Below are positions 17,157 through 26,333 of a stretch of 64,000 bases of DNA, in pieces. This DNA comes from Fibrobacterota bacterium (GTDB lineage: Bacteria > Fibrobacterota > Chitinivibrionia > Chitinivibrionales > Chitinispirillaceae): positions 62,001-126,000 of the forward strand of contig JAEZKC010000006.1 in the NCBI GenBank assembly GCA_023436205.1, in the 5' to 3' direction. Position numbers and translations under genes: made by a program. The notes under the pieces are model-generated. The model worked only from the letters and a program-made list of their open reading frames with translations. It was not told the DNA's origin and did not search any database. Every line of letters starts with the position of its first letter. The stretch's first letter is position 1.

Positions 17157-18814
17157 ACAGTTTCAGCAGATGGAATGCTGCCTGTGACAGGAATGACTTC
17201 TTGAGAAAAGAAAATAGAGAGTCTTTCCTGGTCGATTCTGTAAACGGCAGCATCTCCAATGGCATGCTCTTTATGGAAAAGAAAGGAATAGTTCTTCAGT
17301 ACTGCTTCCAGGTATTTTTCTTCTTTCCCATAAGAAGGATTGGTTAGTAGATAGTCGCCTTTTATTTGAAGAAGGAAGAAGACTATCTGCGATTCGTCTT
17401 CAACTCTTGGAAACGAAACAGTCCATCTTTCTGAGAAGTAGGCGGTAACGGGAGCAAGGACACTTATAATTCTGGCTTCTTCTTCTGTATTCTCCCTCAA
17501 CCATTCTATTACCTGAAGAAAATTGCTCATGTGATATGGATAGTAATCTCTTTTATGCTGCTCTTTTATTGTTTGTACATGCCGTACGGAATTGGATGCG
17601 AAATAAAAAAGAGTGAATCCTGCAATACTGATTGCTGCAATTTGTGTTCTCCATTTTTCAGTTTTCATTAAAACAGCAGCAGTGGAGGAAAGAAAAGCCA
17701 GTCCGTTCAGGAAATAGTGAATTATCATCGGCAGAACTGGAAGAATGTAACGAGGTTCCCTTGCTGACCAGGCGAGCAAAATTCCCATATAGAGGACAAA
17801 ATAGTAATCAAGCAGCGTCCGTCTTTTCCTGATGCTGGAAAGAAAACCGATTACAATCAGTAATATGCAAAATCCTAGCAAGATGAAAATGGGAAGTGAG
17901 CGGATATCAGAAAAAAACTCTCTCTTCAATCTGAAATTGGAACCTAAGAGAAGTGAGGAAGAGATTGCTCCGTAATAGCCGGTATTGTGAATTCCTCTTC
18001 TAACCAGGTCCTGTAATCCATTCACTGATGAGGTTGGATCATCAAAACGATATCTCTTCACCTCATTTTTAGATGGTATGAACTCCTGAAGTTGCCAGAC
18101 GGGATCATTTAAGTTTATCTGGGTATAATGGTTTTTTACCATCCAGGTCGTAATCGGTATTGTAAGCAGAAATGCAAGTGCTGCAAAATTCACTGTCTTT
18201 ATTAATCTGAACCGGTGAACCAGCAGGTATACCAATGTTCCTGCTATGAGCGCTACTCCTACAGTCCTGAGAAAGAAACTTATAAGAAGAAATAAAACAG
18301 CTAAAATACCATTCAGCAAAGAGGGCGCTTTTTCTGTATAGGTAAAAATGAAAAACAGGGAAAGAAATGAGAATGCCAGATAGGGAAACTCAATCATTAC
18401 ATATCCGGCATAGAAAAGCATCAGGGTGGACCAGGCACTGAGAAACGCAATCAGCAATGCATAGGGTCTGGGATGTACAGTGGAAAAATTTTTATAAATC
18501 ATGAGAAATGATGTAGCCACAAAAATCAACATGTATGCATTAAGCCAGAACATGCTTCCGTTTGTCAGGTACATTACTGGACTGATCAGTAGAGGGAAAC
18601 CGAAGGGGATTTTCAGGCAGGGATAGTTCATATAGGTGAATCCGTTGCCACTGAGGATCGATTTGGCAAGAATCATGTAGTAGGCACTGTCCCACTCTGG
18701 ACGCCAGTTAATGGATACATTGGCAAAATAGAGAACGGCTGTAAGCAGGATCAAAACAGGTGCGCTCTTTAGGATTATTCGCCCGATATTTTCATTCTCG
18801 TTTAGCATATTCAC
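17150..18814 (-). CDS. GT39/ArnT-like membrane glycosyltransferase
   Basis: The 554-residue protein has about ten to twelve hydrophobic segments and the N-terminal luminal motif WRPEWDSAYYMILAKSIL, in which the acidic residues correspond to the catalytic Asp/Glu of the PMT/ArnT (GT39/GT83) superfamily. These enzymes move a sugar from a polyprenyl-phosphate donor to lipid or protein on the periplasmic face. The C-terminal approximately 130 residues form a soluble domain. A polysaccharide deacetylase gene lies directly upstream on the same strand (8-nt gap), so they are probably co-transcribed and may modify the same envelope glycan or glycolipid. Donor and acceptor cannot be assigned. Confidence 0.78.
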   Translation of the reverse strand: MNMLNENENIGRIILKSAPVLILLTAVLYFANVSINWRPEWDSAYYMILAKSILSGNGFTYMNYPCLKIPFGFPLLISPVMYLTNGSMFWLNAYMLIFVATSFLMIYKNFSTVHPRPYALLIAFLSAWSTLMLFYAGYVMIEFPYLAFSFLSLFFIFTYTEKAPSLLNGILAVLFLLISFFLRTVGVALIAGTLVYLLVHRFRLIKTVNFAALAFLLTIPITTWMVKNHYTQINLNDPVWQLQEFIPSKNEVKRYRFDDPTSSVNGLQDLVRRGIHNTGYYGAISSSLLLGSNFRLKREFFSDIRSLPIFILLGFCILLIVIGFLSSIRKRRTLLDYYFVLYMGILLAWSAREPRYILPVLPMIIHYFLNGLAFLSSTAAVLMKTEKWRTQIAAISIAGFTLFYFASNSVRHVQTIKEQHKRDYYPYHMSNFLQVIEWLRENTEEEARIISVLAPVTAYFSERWTVSFPRVEDESQIVFFLLQIKGDYLLTNPSYGKEEKYLEAVLKNYSFLFHKEHAIGDAAVYRIDQERLSIFFSQEVIPVTGSIPSAETVY

Positions 18815-18822
18815 TTTTTCTC

Positions 18823-19581
18823 CTATTCGGAACTTCCCCAGTGGTTTGGTATTTTTAAGCCTGGACTGGCCGCATTTAGCAGTTCTGTAATGGTTGCAAA
18901 TTCATACCCCCTATGATGCAAACTGTCTATCAGCAGGGACGTCAGTTCCACTGTTTCATTTCTATCGCCCCCTCCGTCGTGAAGAAGGATTATCGAGCCC
19001 TCTTTGACGCTGGCAAGTGCTCTGTCGAGCATCTCTTTGCAAGAGAGGTTTTCCCAGTCAATTGGTACAACATCAAAGAGCACATTCACCCGGTCATTTT
19101 GATGGAGGTACCAGGGCAGAAGTATGAGTTTCATTCCTCGGGGCGACCTGAAAAAAATTTGTTCAGTATAACCAAGGGAGCGAATAAGGCTGTCTGTTTT
19201 TTCTATTTCGGTTTTGATAAACGAAGGGGATTTGAAAATCATGTCTCTATGTGACCAGGTGTGATTGCCGATTTCATGCCCCTGTTCGTGAATGCGCTGG
19301 CTCAGTTCATAGTTTTCCTGTGCATTTCTTCCTATAAGGAAAAAGCTGGCCTTAACGTTTTTCTTTTGCAGAATGGAAAGAATGGAATCGGTATAGGGGG
19401 GAGCCGGACCATCATCGTAGGTGAGTGCAACCAGTTTGCGGTCTGTATTTATACGGGTAAAACTTTGTCCGATGAATTGGGGCGTTTTGGAACTTGCCAG
19501 GCGGTATACTACTTTCACCGCTAAAGGCGACAGGATGGCAATCAGAACCACTATTAGCGATATTTTCAATGTTTTCTTCAT
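18823..19581 (-). CDS. Polysaccharide deacetylase family protein (NodB-like)
   Basis: The 252-residue protein has an N-terminal membrane anchor (residues 5-27) and a NodB homology domain. Visible motifs are LTYDDGPAPPYTDS (catalytic base Asp and metal Asp), IGNHTWSHRDM (the two metal His), FFRSPRGMK (motif 3) and IILLHDGGGD (catalytic His). Members (CE4) remove N- or O-acetyl groups from chitin, peptidoglycan or exopolysaccharide. Anchoring places it in the periplasm. AAAGGAGA precedes ATG 19581. It heads a two-gene unit with the GT39-like transferase. Confidence 0.9.
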   Translation of the reverse strand: MKKTLKISLIVVLIAILSPLAVKVVYRLASSKTPQFIGQSFTRINTDRKLVALTYDDGPAPPYTDSILSILQKKNVKASFFLIGRNAQENYELSQRIHEQGHEIGNHTWSHRDMIFKSPSFIKTEIEKTDSLIRSLGYTEQIFFRSPRGMKLILLPWYLHQNDRVNVLFDVVPIDWENLSCKEMLDRALASVKEGSIILLHDGGGDRNETVELTSLLIDSLHHRGYEFATITELLNAASPGLKIPNHWGSSE

Positions 19582-19917
19582 CAGGGTCTCCTTTCACAAG
19601 TACTCACAAAAGACAAGCTATTCAACTATCATTCCAAAGATGCACCGGGTTTGGGACTTTTTTGATGATAATTCTTGGCCGGGTGGGATCAAAATAGCTC
19701 TCCGCCGATGTGCTCGATGCGGTTTCCAAGCCCATTAAACCTCATCGGTAGTTCTAAAGGAGTCTTGGGGCGGGTCTTTCCAGCTCCTCTTGAGAACCGG
19801 ATGTTGGTTTTTCAGCAAAATACGCGAGTTGAGCCTAAATTCTCTCCCGAGGGCACACTCCCCAGCTTAAATACCATCTTTTATATTACTCCTCTCACTT
19901 CCTCTGGAGGAGCTCTT
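19582..19917. other. 336-nt intergenic region between divergent genes
   Basis: The region between the deacetylase (minus) and the ABC ATPase (plus) holds no supportable ORF. The frame of the ABC gene is open upstream to 19675 but shows no conserved coding there. I see no consensus -35/-10 pair with good spacing on either strand, only an AT-rich TATATT at 19882-19887. Both genes must be transcribed from within it. Confidence 0.5.
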
Positions 19918-20772
19918 TTGATACAAGTACAGGACCTTCACTTCTCTTACAATGCTTCAGCTCATGAAACGCTTCACGGATTGAATTTTGGCATTGGAAA
20001 AGGAGAGATATTCGGTTTCCTGGGTCCAAGCGGTGCCGGAAAGAGCACTACCCAGAAAATCCTTACCGGGCTGCTTAAACGTTATAGCGGTTCCGTAAAG
20101 GTCGGTAATAAGGAAATCCGGCAGATCACCCCCGATTTCTACGAAAAAGTGGGGGTGGTGTTCGAATTCCCGAATCTTTTCAGCAAGTTTACCGCACTTG
20201 AGAATTTGTCCTATTTTTCAGGGCTCTACAGGGGAGCCACATGGGATTTAAAGGAACTGCTCGCGTTGGTCGGTCTTGAAAAAGATATGAAAACTCGGGT
20301 GAGCGAGTTTTCAAAAGGCATGAAAATGAGATTAAACTTCTGTCGTGGTTTGCTCAATATTCCCGAGGTACTTTTCCTTGATGAACCTACATCCGGGCTC
20401 GATCCGGTAAACGCACGCGGTATACTGGAAATTATCAAGACTCAAAAACAGGCAGGCACCACAATCTTTCTGACAACTCACAATATGCATGTGGCGGATG
20501 AACTCTGTGACAGGGTGGCGTTTATAATAGACGGCCGCATCGTTCTGATCGATTCTCCGAGGACGCTCAAGCTTCAGAAGGGAAAGAAAAAGATTAAGGT
20601 GGAGTCTCGAAGTGAAAGCGGGATTATCACTGAAGAGTTCGCGATGGACGGCATTGGGGAGAATACCCGTTTCCAGGAGCTTCTAAAAAGCGGTAAACTG
20701 GAAACAATACACAGTCTGGAAGCCAGTTTAGAGGATATATTTATCGAGGTAACAGGGAGGAGGCTGGTGTGA
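19918..20772 (+). CDS. ABC transporter ATP-binding protein
   Basis: The 284-residue ATPase has all nucleotide-binding motifs: Walker A GPSGAGKST, a Q-loop region (VVFEFPNLFSKFTALENL), the signature-type segment VSEFSKGMKMRLNF, Walker B LFLDEPTSGLD and the switch His in LTTHNMH. The 'SKGM' signature and the C-terminal extension fit the DrrA/CcmA-type exporters. Start TTG 19918 is chosen because GGAGGAG is 7-8 nt upstream and MIQVQDLHFSY is the usual N-terminus; the open frame further upstream is not protein-like. It overlaps the first permease by 4 nt. Confidence 0.92.
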   Translation: MIQVQDLHFSYNASAHETLHGLNFGIGKGEIFGFLGPSGAGKSTTQKILTGLLKRYSGSVKVGNKEIRQITPDFYEKVGVVFEFPNLFSKFTALENLSYFSGLYRGATWDLKELLALVGLEKDMKTRVSEFSKGMKMRLNFCRGLLNIPEVLFLDEPTSGLDPVNARGILEIIKTQKQAGTTIFLTTHNMHVADELCDRVAFIIDGRIVLIDSPRTLKLQKGKKKIKVESRSESGIITEEFAMDGIGENTRFQELLKSGKLETIHSLEASLEDIFIEVTGRRLV

Positions 20773-21461
20773 GGCTTGCATCGGCGCTCAAGGCGGATCT
20801 GCTTTTTCAGTATCGTCACGGCTTTTATGCCGTTTATGCTATAGTCTCTTTACTTTATATTCTCATATTGCGGAATATTCCAGCAAATACGGTTTCCACT
20901 GCGAGCGTTTTCGTCATACTGTCTGACACTTCGGTGCTGGGTTTCTTTTTCATAGGCGGAATTCTTATTCTGGAAAGAGGTCAGGGAATTCTGAATGCGC
21001 TTTTCATCACTCCTCTGAAGATTTGGGAGTATCTGTTTTCAAAAACTGTTTCTCTTTCGTTATTGGCTTTAGCTGCCAGTCTGATGATCATCGTGGTTGG
21101 CACTGGTCGGGTTAATAACTTATTACCTTTTGGTGCAGGAGTTCTGCTTACTTCATCTTTATTTACTCTTTTGGGTAGCAGCATCGCCAGCAGGTCTGCA
21201 AGTGTAAACAGCTATTTCGGTAACGCCATGGTTTACCTGTTACCTACTTTTCTGCCCTTGCTTGGATTTTTCGGAATATATGAAACTCCATTTTGGATGA
21301 TAATTCCAAGTCAACCGGTAATTACTCTAACCCTTTCTGTATTCGGGGAAATCAGCACTGCAGAAATTGCACTTTCTCTGTTTGTCCTTGTCGTCTGGAA
21401 CGCAATCGCCGCATTTACGGCTCACAAGTTTTTTTCATCATCATTAAGCGGCAAGTTGTAA
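20769..21461 (+). CDS. ABC transporter permease (first of two)
   Basis: The 230-residue protein has about six hydrophobic segments (for example the stretches starting AVYAIVSLLYILIL, FFFIGGILILE and LLALAASLMIIVV). After the second comes GQGILNALFITPLKIWEYLFSK, which matches the cytoplasmic loop of ABC-2 type permeases. It starts at GTG 20769, overlapping the ATPase stop by 4 nt, and ends in a TAATG overlap with the second permease, so the three are translationally coupled. The ATPase plus two different permeases matches the organisation of Rv2686c-2688c-like drug exporters; the substrate is unknown. Confidence 0.82.
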   Translation: MRLASALKADLLFQYRHGFYAVYAIVSLLYILILRNIPANTVSTASVFVILSDTSVLGFFFIGGILILERGQGILNALFITPLKIWEYLFSKTVSLSLLALAASLMIIVVGTGRVNNLLPFGAGVLLTSSLFTLLGSSIASRSASVNSYFGNAMVYLLPTFLPLLGFFGIYETPFWMIIPSQPVITLTLSVFGEISTAEIALSLFVLVVWNAIAAFTAHKFFSSSLSGKL

Positions 21462-22183
21462 TGTTAAAAAGGATTTCATCTCTTCTTTTTGGTGATTTCA
21501 GATTGATTTCCCGTGACCCCATGCTGTACGTTCTGTTTGCGGCACCTGTAATGACAGTATTAATCATTAGGTTTGGTATGCCGGTAGTCTCTTCTTTATT
21601 GGTGCAGCATTTACAGTTTAATCTTTTGCCCTTTCTGCCTTTCATAAATACATTTCTGGCTCTGATTCAGGCGATGCTGGCCGGTATGCTTTTCGGGTTT
21701 ATCGCACTTGATGAACGCGATGAGGGGGTGATTGCAGCTATATCTGTAACTCCTGTTGCCCGGAGCGGATATATTTATTACCGGTTGGTGATTGCAGCAC
21801 TTTTTTCCATGCTCTTTTTTTCCATTGTGATGGCAGGTGGTGGATACGTGCAGCTCAGCTTCTTTCGGATGTCGCTAATGACATTGATTGCATCGGTAAA
21901 TGGAGCCTTTTATTTGCTTTTTTTGGCTTCTACCGCAGATAACAAGGTGGAGGGGCTTGCGTTATCCAAGCTGGGAGGATTGGTTTTTTTTGCACCAATT
22001 GCAGGTTTTTTTCTTCCACCTGTCTGGCGTTTTCCGATGATGGTTTTTCCAACCTATTGGGTCGTACCTGTTTTAACAGCCTCAGACAGGTCTCTTCTGC
22101 TTTTTATTCCGCTGATGGGGTTGGTTTTTGTTGCTTGGTTTTCTCTTCTGTTCAGATGGTTTGGCAAAAAGGTTCTTCTATGA
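21461..22183 (+). CDS. ABC transporter permease (second of two)
   Basis: The 240-residue protein starts MLKRISSLLFGDFRLISRDPML, then has six hydrophobic segments. The loop FIALDERDEGVIAAISVTPV after the second segment is a hallmark of ABC-2 permeases and parallels the first permease. The ATG at 21461 shares one base with the previous stop (TAATG), which decides the start; the frame is open further upstream but overlaps the first permease. It presumably forms a heterodimeric channel with the first permease. Confidence 0.85.
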   Translation: MLKRISSLLFGDFRLISRDPMLYVLFAAPVMTVLIIRFGMPVVSSLLVQHLQFNLLPFLPFINTFLALIQAMLAGMLFGFIALDERDEGVIAAISVTPVARSGYIYYRLVIAALFSMLFFSIVMAGGGYVQLSFFRMSLMTLIASVNGAFYLLFLASTADNKVEGLALSKLGGLVFFAPIAGFFLPPVWRFPMMVFPTYWVVPVLTASDRSLLLFIPLMGLVFVAWFSLLFRWFGKKVLL

Positions 22184-22269
22184 TTCAGAGGGGGGAAGTT
22201 ATGCCCTCAAAGATGAATTGTTCTTCGGGATAATCCACCTCTGAGAGTTTCTTTGACCTAAACGTCATC

Positions 22270-22890
22270 TCAAAGGCCTTCCTTAAACATGCAGTACTTC
22301 GCCTGAAAACACCCATTGCAATCGCCCGTGCAGCCATTATAAATAATCTGCTCACCTTTCCTTCTGGTAACCGGAATCTTATCATTTAAAACAGTATTAT
22401 AAAGATATCTATAGAAAGGCTGGTCCGGGAGTTCTTCTGCAAGATCAACTCTTATATCGTGTTCTTCCAGTAAATCCAGTATTTTATCAATCTTTTCTCC
22501 CAGAGCTGTTCCTTGTAAAACACCGGGCTTTGGGATTTTGAAGTTCTTTGGAAAAAGGGATCTGATCGAACGGGTAGGGCCTGCCATGTTGCTTTCGCAC
22601 TCAAGTGCGCTCTTTAGAAAAAGGTTATAAATTTCTGGGCTAACCTTCTCATCGCATCCAAATTTCGCGCCGATCATCTTCAGCCTCTCCTCTAAAAGTT
22701 CGTTTTCCTTCTGAAGATTCCGTTGGTAGCTGGATTTTTCTTTGAATTCTTCTGGAAAGATCATGAAACACACTCCTTCCTGATCAAGAATTGTATATGG
22801 CTGAGAATAAAATTGGAAAAACGAATGCGGATATTTCTGAAAGACCTGCAAACAGTTATATACATGATGCAGATCTGCAGGGCAAAACAT
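22270..22890 (-). CDS. Hypothetical protein with C-terminal cysteine cluster
   Basis: I do not recognise this 206-residue protein. A central coiled-coil-like stretch (SSYQRNLQKENELLEERLKM) is followed by a region ending in the cluster GCTGDCNGCFQAKYCMF, four cysteines spaced C-x3-C-x2-C-x5-C, which could bind zinc or an iron-sulphur cluster. Start 22890 is chosen over the longer reading from 23004, which would run into the coding region of the divergent gene at 22980. The SD for 22890 is weak. It is convergent to the ABC permease. Confidence 0.6.
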   Translation of the reverse strand: MFCPADLHHVYNCLQVFQKYPHSFFQFYSQPYTILDQEGVCFMIFPEEFKEKSSYQRNLQKENELLEERLKMIGAKFGCDEKVSPEIYNLFLKSALECESNMAGPTRSIRSLFPKNFKIPKPGVLQGTALGEKIDKILDLLEEHDIRVDLAEELPDQPFYRYLYNTVLNDKIPVTRRKGEQIIYNGCTGDCNGCFQAKYCMFKEGL

Positions 22891-22979
22891 TATTAGCTCG
22901 CATGGATCGAAAATTTTGTAAAACGACAGCCCAGTAATATTTTTAGAAGATCGCGAACCCGGGCAAACGGAGGTCTGTT

Positions 22980-24605
22980 TTGAAATTAAGCGTTTTACTT
23001 GCAATTCTGGTGCTTTTAGCTGATGTGAGCGGGGTTTTTCTGCCTGAGGCTTCGGGGGGGCAGGATAATGAGAAACCAGAGCTTTCCACAGCTACCGGGG
23101 CTTCCATTATTGGGGCTGTTCTGGTGGGTGCGGGCACAGGCGGGTATTTTATGTACCGTCATTTTAAAAAGAAAGCACATTTCAGAGATTCGGTTGCTAC
23201 GGTAATCGAGAGCCAATTCTCTTCTGCAGCCGATATGTATAATCAGGAGCGTTACAGGGAAGCGTCCGAAGTTTACATTTCAGTTTTGGGTAGATGGGGA
23301 GAGTATGCTCAGTACCGCAAATCTCAGAACAGAGCTTCAGGATTGGACAGTGCTAATCTTGTCAAGTCAATTGCCTCCTGCGGATACCTTGATGATCATC
23401 TGGAGTTTATCAAACAGTTGAGAAACACGGTTGCAGCCCTTCCAAAAAACCCCTATGATCTTGTCAATCGTGACAGGTTGAAGCTCGGAGAACATGTAAC
23501 AGCTTTGAGAGATACTGTTGAGAGTATTAGAAAAATTGGTGATGGTTTTTCTGCTGAGTTCGAGTATGGGTTTGCTCCTGTGATTGCAGCATTGGATTCG
23601 GTTGATCAAATGTTTAAGGATGTGTACGCGCAAGAACAATTGAATTTTAATCTGAAAAGTCGTTTTTTCTACAACAGGGCAATGGAAAGCAAGGATAGCG
23701 CTGAGCTTAATCGTTTTGTGCAGGACTGCGATTATTACCAGTCCGAAAAGAACTGGTGTGAGAAAGCTCGTCTCATTCTCAACCCTCCTCCGGTGGTAAC
23801 CATGGCCCCAGCGGACACAGTGGTTAAAAAGGAAGAGGATACTGTGCTGGTTCACTACCGTGAGGTTTTGCAATCTGCCCGTCTTGATCAACTGGAAAGT
23901 TTTTTAAAAAAGTATTCCGGTCGGAAATACAGAATTTATCAACCACAGATTGATACTGTAAAGCAGGTAGCCTTTGTTATTAAAAAAGAAGTTGAGGCAG
24001 AGATGGCTTACAACAAGGCGCATCCTCTCTTCACTAATGCTGATGTCTCATCATTGTCGCTTAAATTCACCAATGTTGCTGATTGGGAACAGCAGATCTA
24101 TAAGCTGGCGCTTGCTGACTCCAGGGAGGGTCTGAACAGTGTTATGCAGGCCCGTTTTCCAGCGTCGCTTTCAGTAGACTTTACACGTGAAAGTGGAGCT
24201 GTTTTTCTCAGCGGATTCATGCACGGAAAAAAGGACATTGACATCCTTAATGATACTCTGCAAGGTATGCATTACAGATTAAACGGGATAGAGACTTCGA
24301 TGTCGTTCCTCAAAAAATTCAAGGCAACGGTAAAAGGCCGGCTTGATTCCTCCGAACTTACCCCGCAGCAGAAAAACAGTGCGCTCAAGCGACTTGACAA
24401 TGCGAGTTTTGTGGTTCGGCTCAGGAAAAGCCCGGAAGAATATGTCACCTTTTATGCCAATTTGGTGAATCAGGAGATTAAATGGTTTGACTTTTTTGAT
24501 GTAAGTGCATCCGGGCAAAAAGATGTGCGTATTCGCAAACAGCCGATTCCTCTGATTCGACCCGATGAACAATACCCTGTCGTGTTCTCATTTTTTAAAG
24601 AATGA
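22980..24605 (+). CDS. Hypothetical membrane-anchored periplasmic/cytoplasmic helical protein
   Basis: This 541-residue protein has no recognised family. A signal-like segment (residues 3-20) is followed by a second hydrophobic Gly-rich segment (about 40-58, ASIIGAVLVGAGTGGYFMY), then about 480 residues that are mostly helical. The first part after it (AADMYNQERYREASEVYISVLG) reads like a TPR pair; later parts have heptad-like Leu/Lys/Glu patterns and a predominantly alpha C-terminal third. GGAGGT lies 6 nt upstream of TTG 22980. A strong hairpin follows the stop, so it is probably transcribed alone. Confidence 0.65.
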   Translation: MKLSVLLAILVLLADVSGVFLPEASGGQDNEKPELSTATGASIIGAVLVGAGTGGYFMYRHFKKKAHFRDSVATVIESQFSSAADMYNQERYREASEVYISVLGRWGEYAQYRKSQNRASGLDSANLVKSIASCGYLDDHLEFIKQLRNTVAALPKNPYDLVNRDRLKLGEHVTALRDTVESIRKIGDGFSAEFEYGFAPVIAALDSVDQMFKDVYAQEQLNFNLKSRFFYNRAMESKDSAELNRFVQDCDYYQSEKNWCEKARLILNPPPVVTMAPADTVVKKEEDTVLVHYREVLQSARLDQLESFLKKYSGRKYRIYQPQIDTVKQVAFVIKKEVEAEMAYNKAHPLFTNADVSSLSLKFTNVADWEQQIYKLALADSREGLNSVMQARFPASLSVDFTRESGAVFLSGFMHGKKDIDILNDTLQGMHYRLNGIETSMSFLKKFKATVKGRLDSSELTPQQKNSALKRLDNASFVVRLRKSPEEYVTFYANLVNQEIKWFDFFDVSASGQKDVRIRKQPIPLIRPDEQYPVVFSFFKE

Positions 24606-24610
24606 TTTCT

Positions 24611-24655
24611 CCTCCACTGTACTCATGCTTCTATTGAGAATACAGTGGAGGTCCT
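24611..24655 (+). terminator. Terminator hairpin
   Basis: An 11-bp perfect stem (24611-24621 with 24641-24651), with a further CTCA/TGAG pairing inside, is followed by TCCTTTT. It is placed just after the stop of the gene at 22980. Confidence 0.75.
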
Positions 24656-24763
24656 TTTCCCCGATTTCGCCTCTGACTTAGATTACTGACTACTGTTCCT
24701 CCTCCCTCCGTAATCCTTATGAAAAGCCCTTTCAGTTTCGCGAAGCAGGAAGGAGAGAAGATT

Positions 24764-25627
24764 ATGGATACCAAAGATAAAATTATTCTGGTGACCGGGG
24801 CTACAGGACATCAGGGCGGAGCAGTTGTGCGGCACCTGCTCAAGGATGGCTGGAAGGTGAGGGGATTGACCAGAGATCCGGAAAAACCTGAAGCCAAAGA
24901 GTTGAAGGCCATGGGGGTTGAAGTGGTACAGGGGGATCTGGATATTCCCTTGTCACTGGAAAAGCCTCTTGAAGGATGTTATGGCGTTTTCAGCGTTCAA
25001 CAGCCTTGGGAACACGGTCCCCAGGATGAGATAAATGAAGGAATTATTCTGATAAATGCTGCCCAAAAAGCAGGTGTAAAGCATTTCGTCTATACCAGTG
25101 TGGGAAGCGCTGATAAGACTACTGGAATTCCGCATTTTGAGAGTAAGGCCATAATAGAGGATGTTCTGAAAAAATCAGGACTTGAATATACCATTTTTCG
25201 GCCGGTTTATTTCATGGAAAATCTGCTGAATTTTAGAGATTCTATTTACAATGGAACACTGTCTCTTGCCTTGAGGCTGGAGGTTCCGCTTCAGCTGATC
25301 GCTGTGGATGATATCGGAAAGTTTGTGGCGCTTGCTTTCAGAAAACCCGAGGACTGGAAAGGCAAAGCTATGGACATCGCCGGTGATGAGCTTACCGGAC
25401 CAGAAATGGCCCGTACGCTTGAAAATGCAATCGGCAGAGATGTTTCTTATGAGGTGATGCCGCTGGAGGAATTGCGTAATGCAAGCTCAGATGCGGCTAT
25501 GATGTTTGATTGGTTCAATCTTCGCGGATATTCGGCAGATATTTCTAAAGCACGGGAAATCATTCCCGATCTGAAAACGTTTAGTGACTGGGCACAGGAA
25601 ACTGGCTGGCACAGGGCTGCTGCCTGA
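24764..25627 (+). CDS. NmrA-like NAD(P)-binding protein
   Basis: The 287-residue protein is an atypical short-chain dehydrogenase of the NmrA/HSCARG group. It has the Rossmann motif ILVTGATGHQGGAVVRHLL, the NADP-type Arg after strand 2 (VRGLTRDP), VYTSVGSAD and FRPVYFMENLL. Many members are redox sensors without oxidoreductase activity, and some reduce quinones. ATG 24764 follows AGGAGAG at good spacing; a 15-residue upstream extension is possible but unlikely. A strong terminator follows, which makes it a single-gene unit. Confidence 0.88.
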   Translation: MDTKDKIILVTGATGHQGGAVVRHLLKDGWKVRGLTRDPEKPEAKELKAMGVEVVQGDLDIPLSLEKPLEGCYGVFSVQQPWEHGPQDEINEGIILINAAQKAGVKHFVYTSVGSADKTTGIPHFESKAIIEDVLKKSGLEYTIFRPVYFMENLLNFRDSIYNGTLSLALRLEVPLQLIAVDDIGKFVALAFRKPEDWKGKAMDIAGDELTGPEMARTLENAIGRDVSYEVMPLEELRNASSDAAMMFDWFNLRGYSADISKAREIIPDLKTFSDWAQETGWHRAAA

Positions 25628-25651
25628 GTGCTTAATTGCAGTCAAGTGAAG

Positions 25652-25679
25652 GGATCGGTAGTCAAGTACCGATCCTTTT
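25652..25679 (+). terminator. Rho-independent terminator
   Basis: A perfect 9-bp stem (25652-25660 with 25667-25675), a GTCAAG loop and TTTT. It lies in front of the DNA glycosylase start at 25696 and argues against the longer reading of that gene. Confidence 0.85.
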
Positions 25680-25695
25680 CAAAAGTGAATATGGC

Positions 25696-26283
25696 ATGAC
25701 TTCTCCATCCCGCATCATTTCACGTGACTTTTATAGATCATCGCCCATCATTGTAGCTCCTGCTTTAATCGGAAAACTGCTTGTCCGCAATATTGAGGGC
25801 TCTCTTGTGAGTGGAATTATAAATGAAACAGAAGCTTACATGGGGGATATCGACAGCGCAAGTCACGCATTCAAAGGGAAAACTCCCAGAAATCAGGTGA
25901 TGTTCGGAGAACCCGGTCATGCTTATGTTTATTTTGTTTATGGATTGTATAACATGCTGAATATCGTGGTTGGAAACATCGGCGAGCCCTGGGTTGTGTT
26001 GATAAGAGAAATCATCCCCGTGGATGGAATCGGCATAATGAAAAAATTGCGGGGGAGGGAAAAAAACCTTACAAATGGCCCCGGGCGTTTATGCAAGGCC
26101 TTGGCTGTCGACCGTAACCTCAATGGGATCGATCTGACCATTGCAGACCAGCTGTGGGTTGAATCCGGAATGGATATTTCAAAATCGCAGATTTCATCTC
26201 AGCCCAGAATCGGGATAGATTACGCCTTACCGGAGCACAAGGCCGCTCACTGGAGGTTTACTCTGAAAAAAGGTGTTTTATGA
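25696..26283 (+). CDS. DNA-3-methyladenine glycosylase (AAG/MPG family)
   Basis: The 195-residue protein belongs to the AAG family of monofunctional base-excision glycosylases that remove alkylated and deaminated purines. The catalytic Glu is in GIINETEAYMG, followed by SHAFKGKTPRN (DNA and base-binding His), GHAYVYFVYGLYNMLN (intercalating Tyr strand) and GPGRLCKAL. Length matches the bacterial family. The ATG at 25696 gives the family N-terminus (ISRDFYRSSPIIVAPALIGK); the SD is weak and a terminator ends 16 nt upstream, so the promoter must overlap the start region. Confidence 0.92.
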   Translation: MTSPSRIISRDFYRSSPIIVAPALIGKLLVRNIEGSLVSGIINETEAYMGDIDSASHAFKGKTPRNQVMFGEPGHAYVYFVYGLYNMLNIVVGNIGEPWVVLIREIIPVDGIGIMKKLRGREKNLTNGPGRLCKALAVDRNLNGIDLTIADQLWVESGMDISKSQISSQPRIGIDYALPEHKAAHWRFTLKKGVL

Positions 26284-26333
26284 TTAGTTGGAGTAAGTGT
26301 GTATTACTTTAATAACTATTTTGGGGGCTGACC

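Noticed and set aside
22185..22385. 66-codon minus-strand frame overlapping the Cys-cluster gene
   Set aside because: It shares most of its length with the better supported frame 22270-22890 and has no SD or domain.
25601..25625. TGGCAC within the NmrA-like gene as a sigma-54 promoter
   Set aside because: It lies inside coding sequence and lacks a TTGC at the required spacing.
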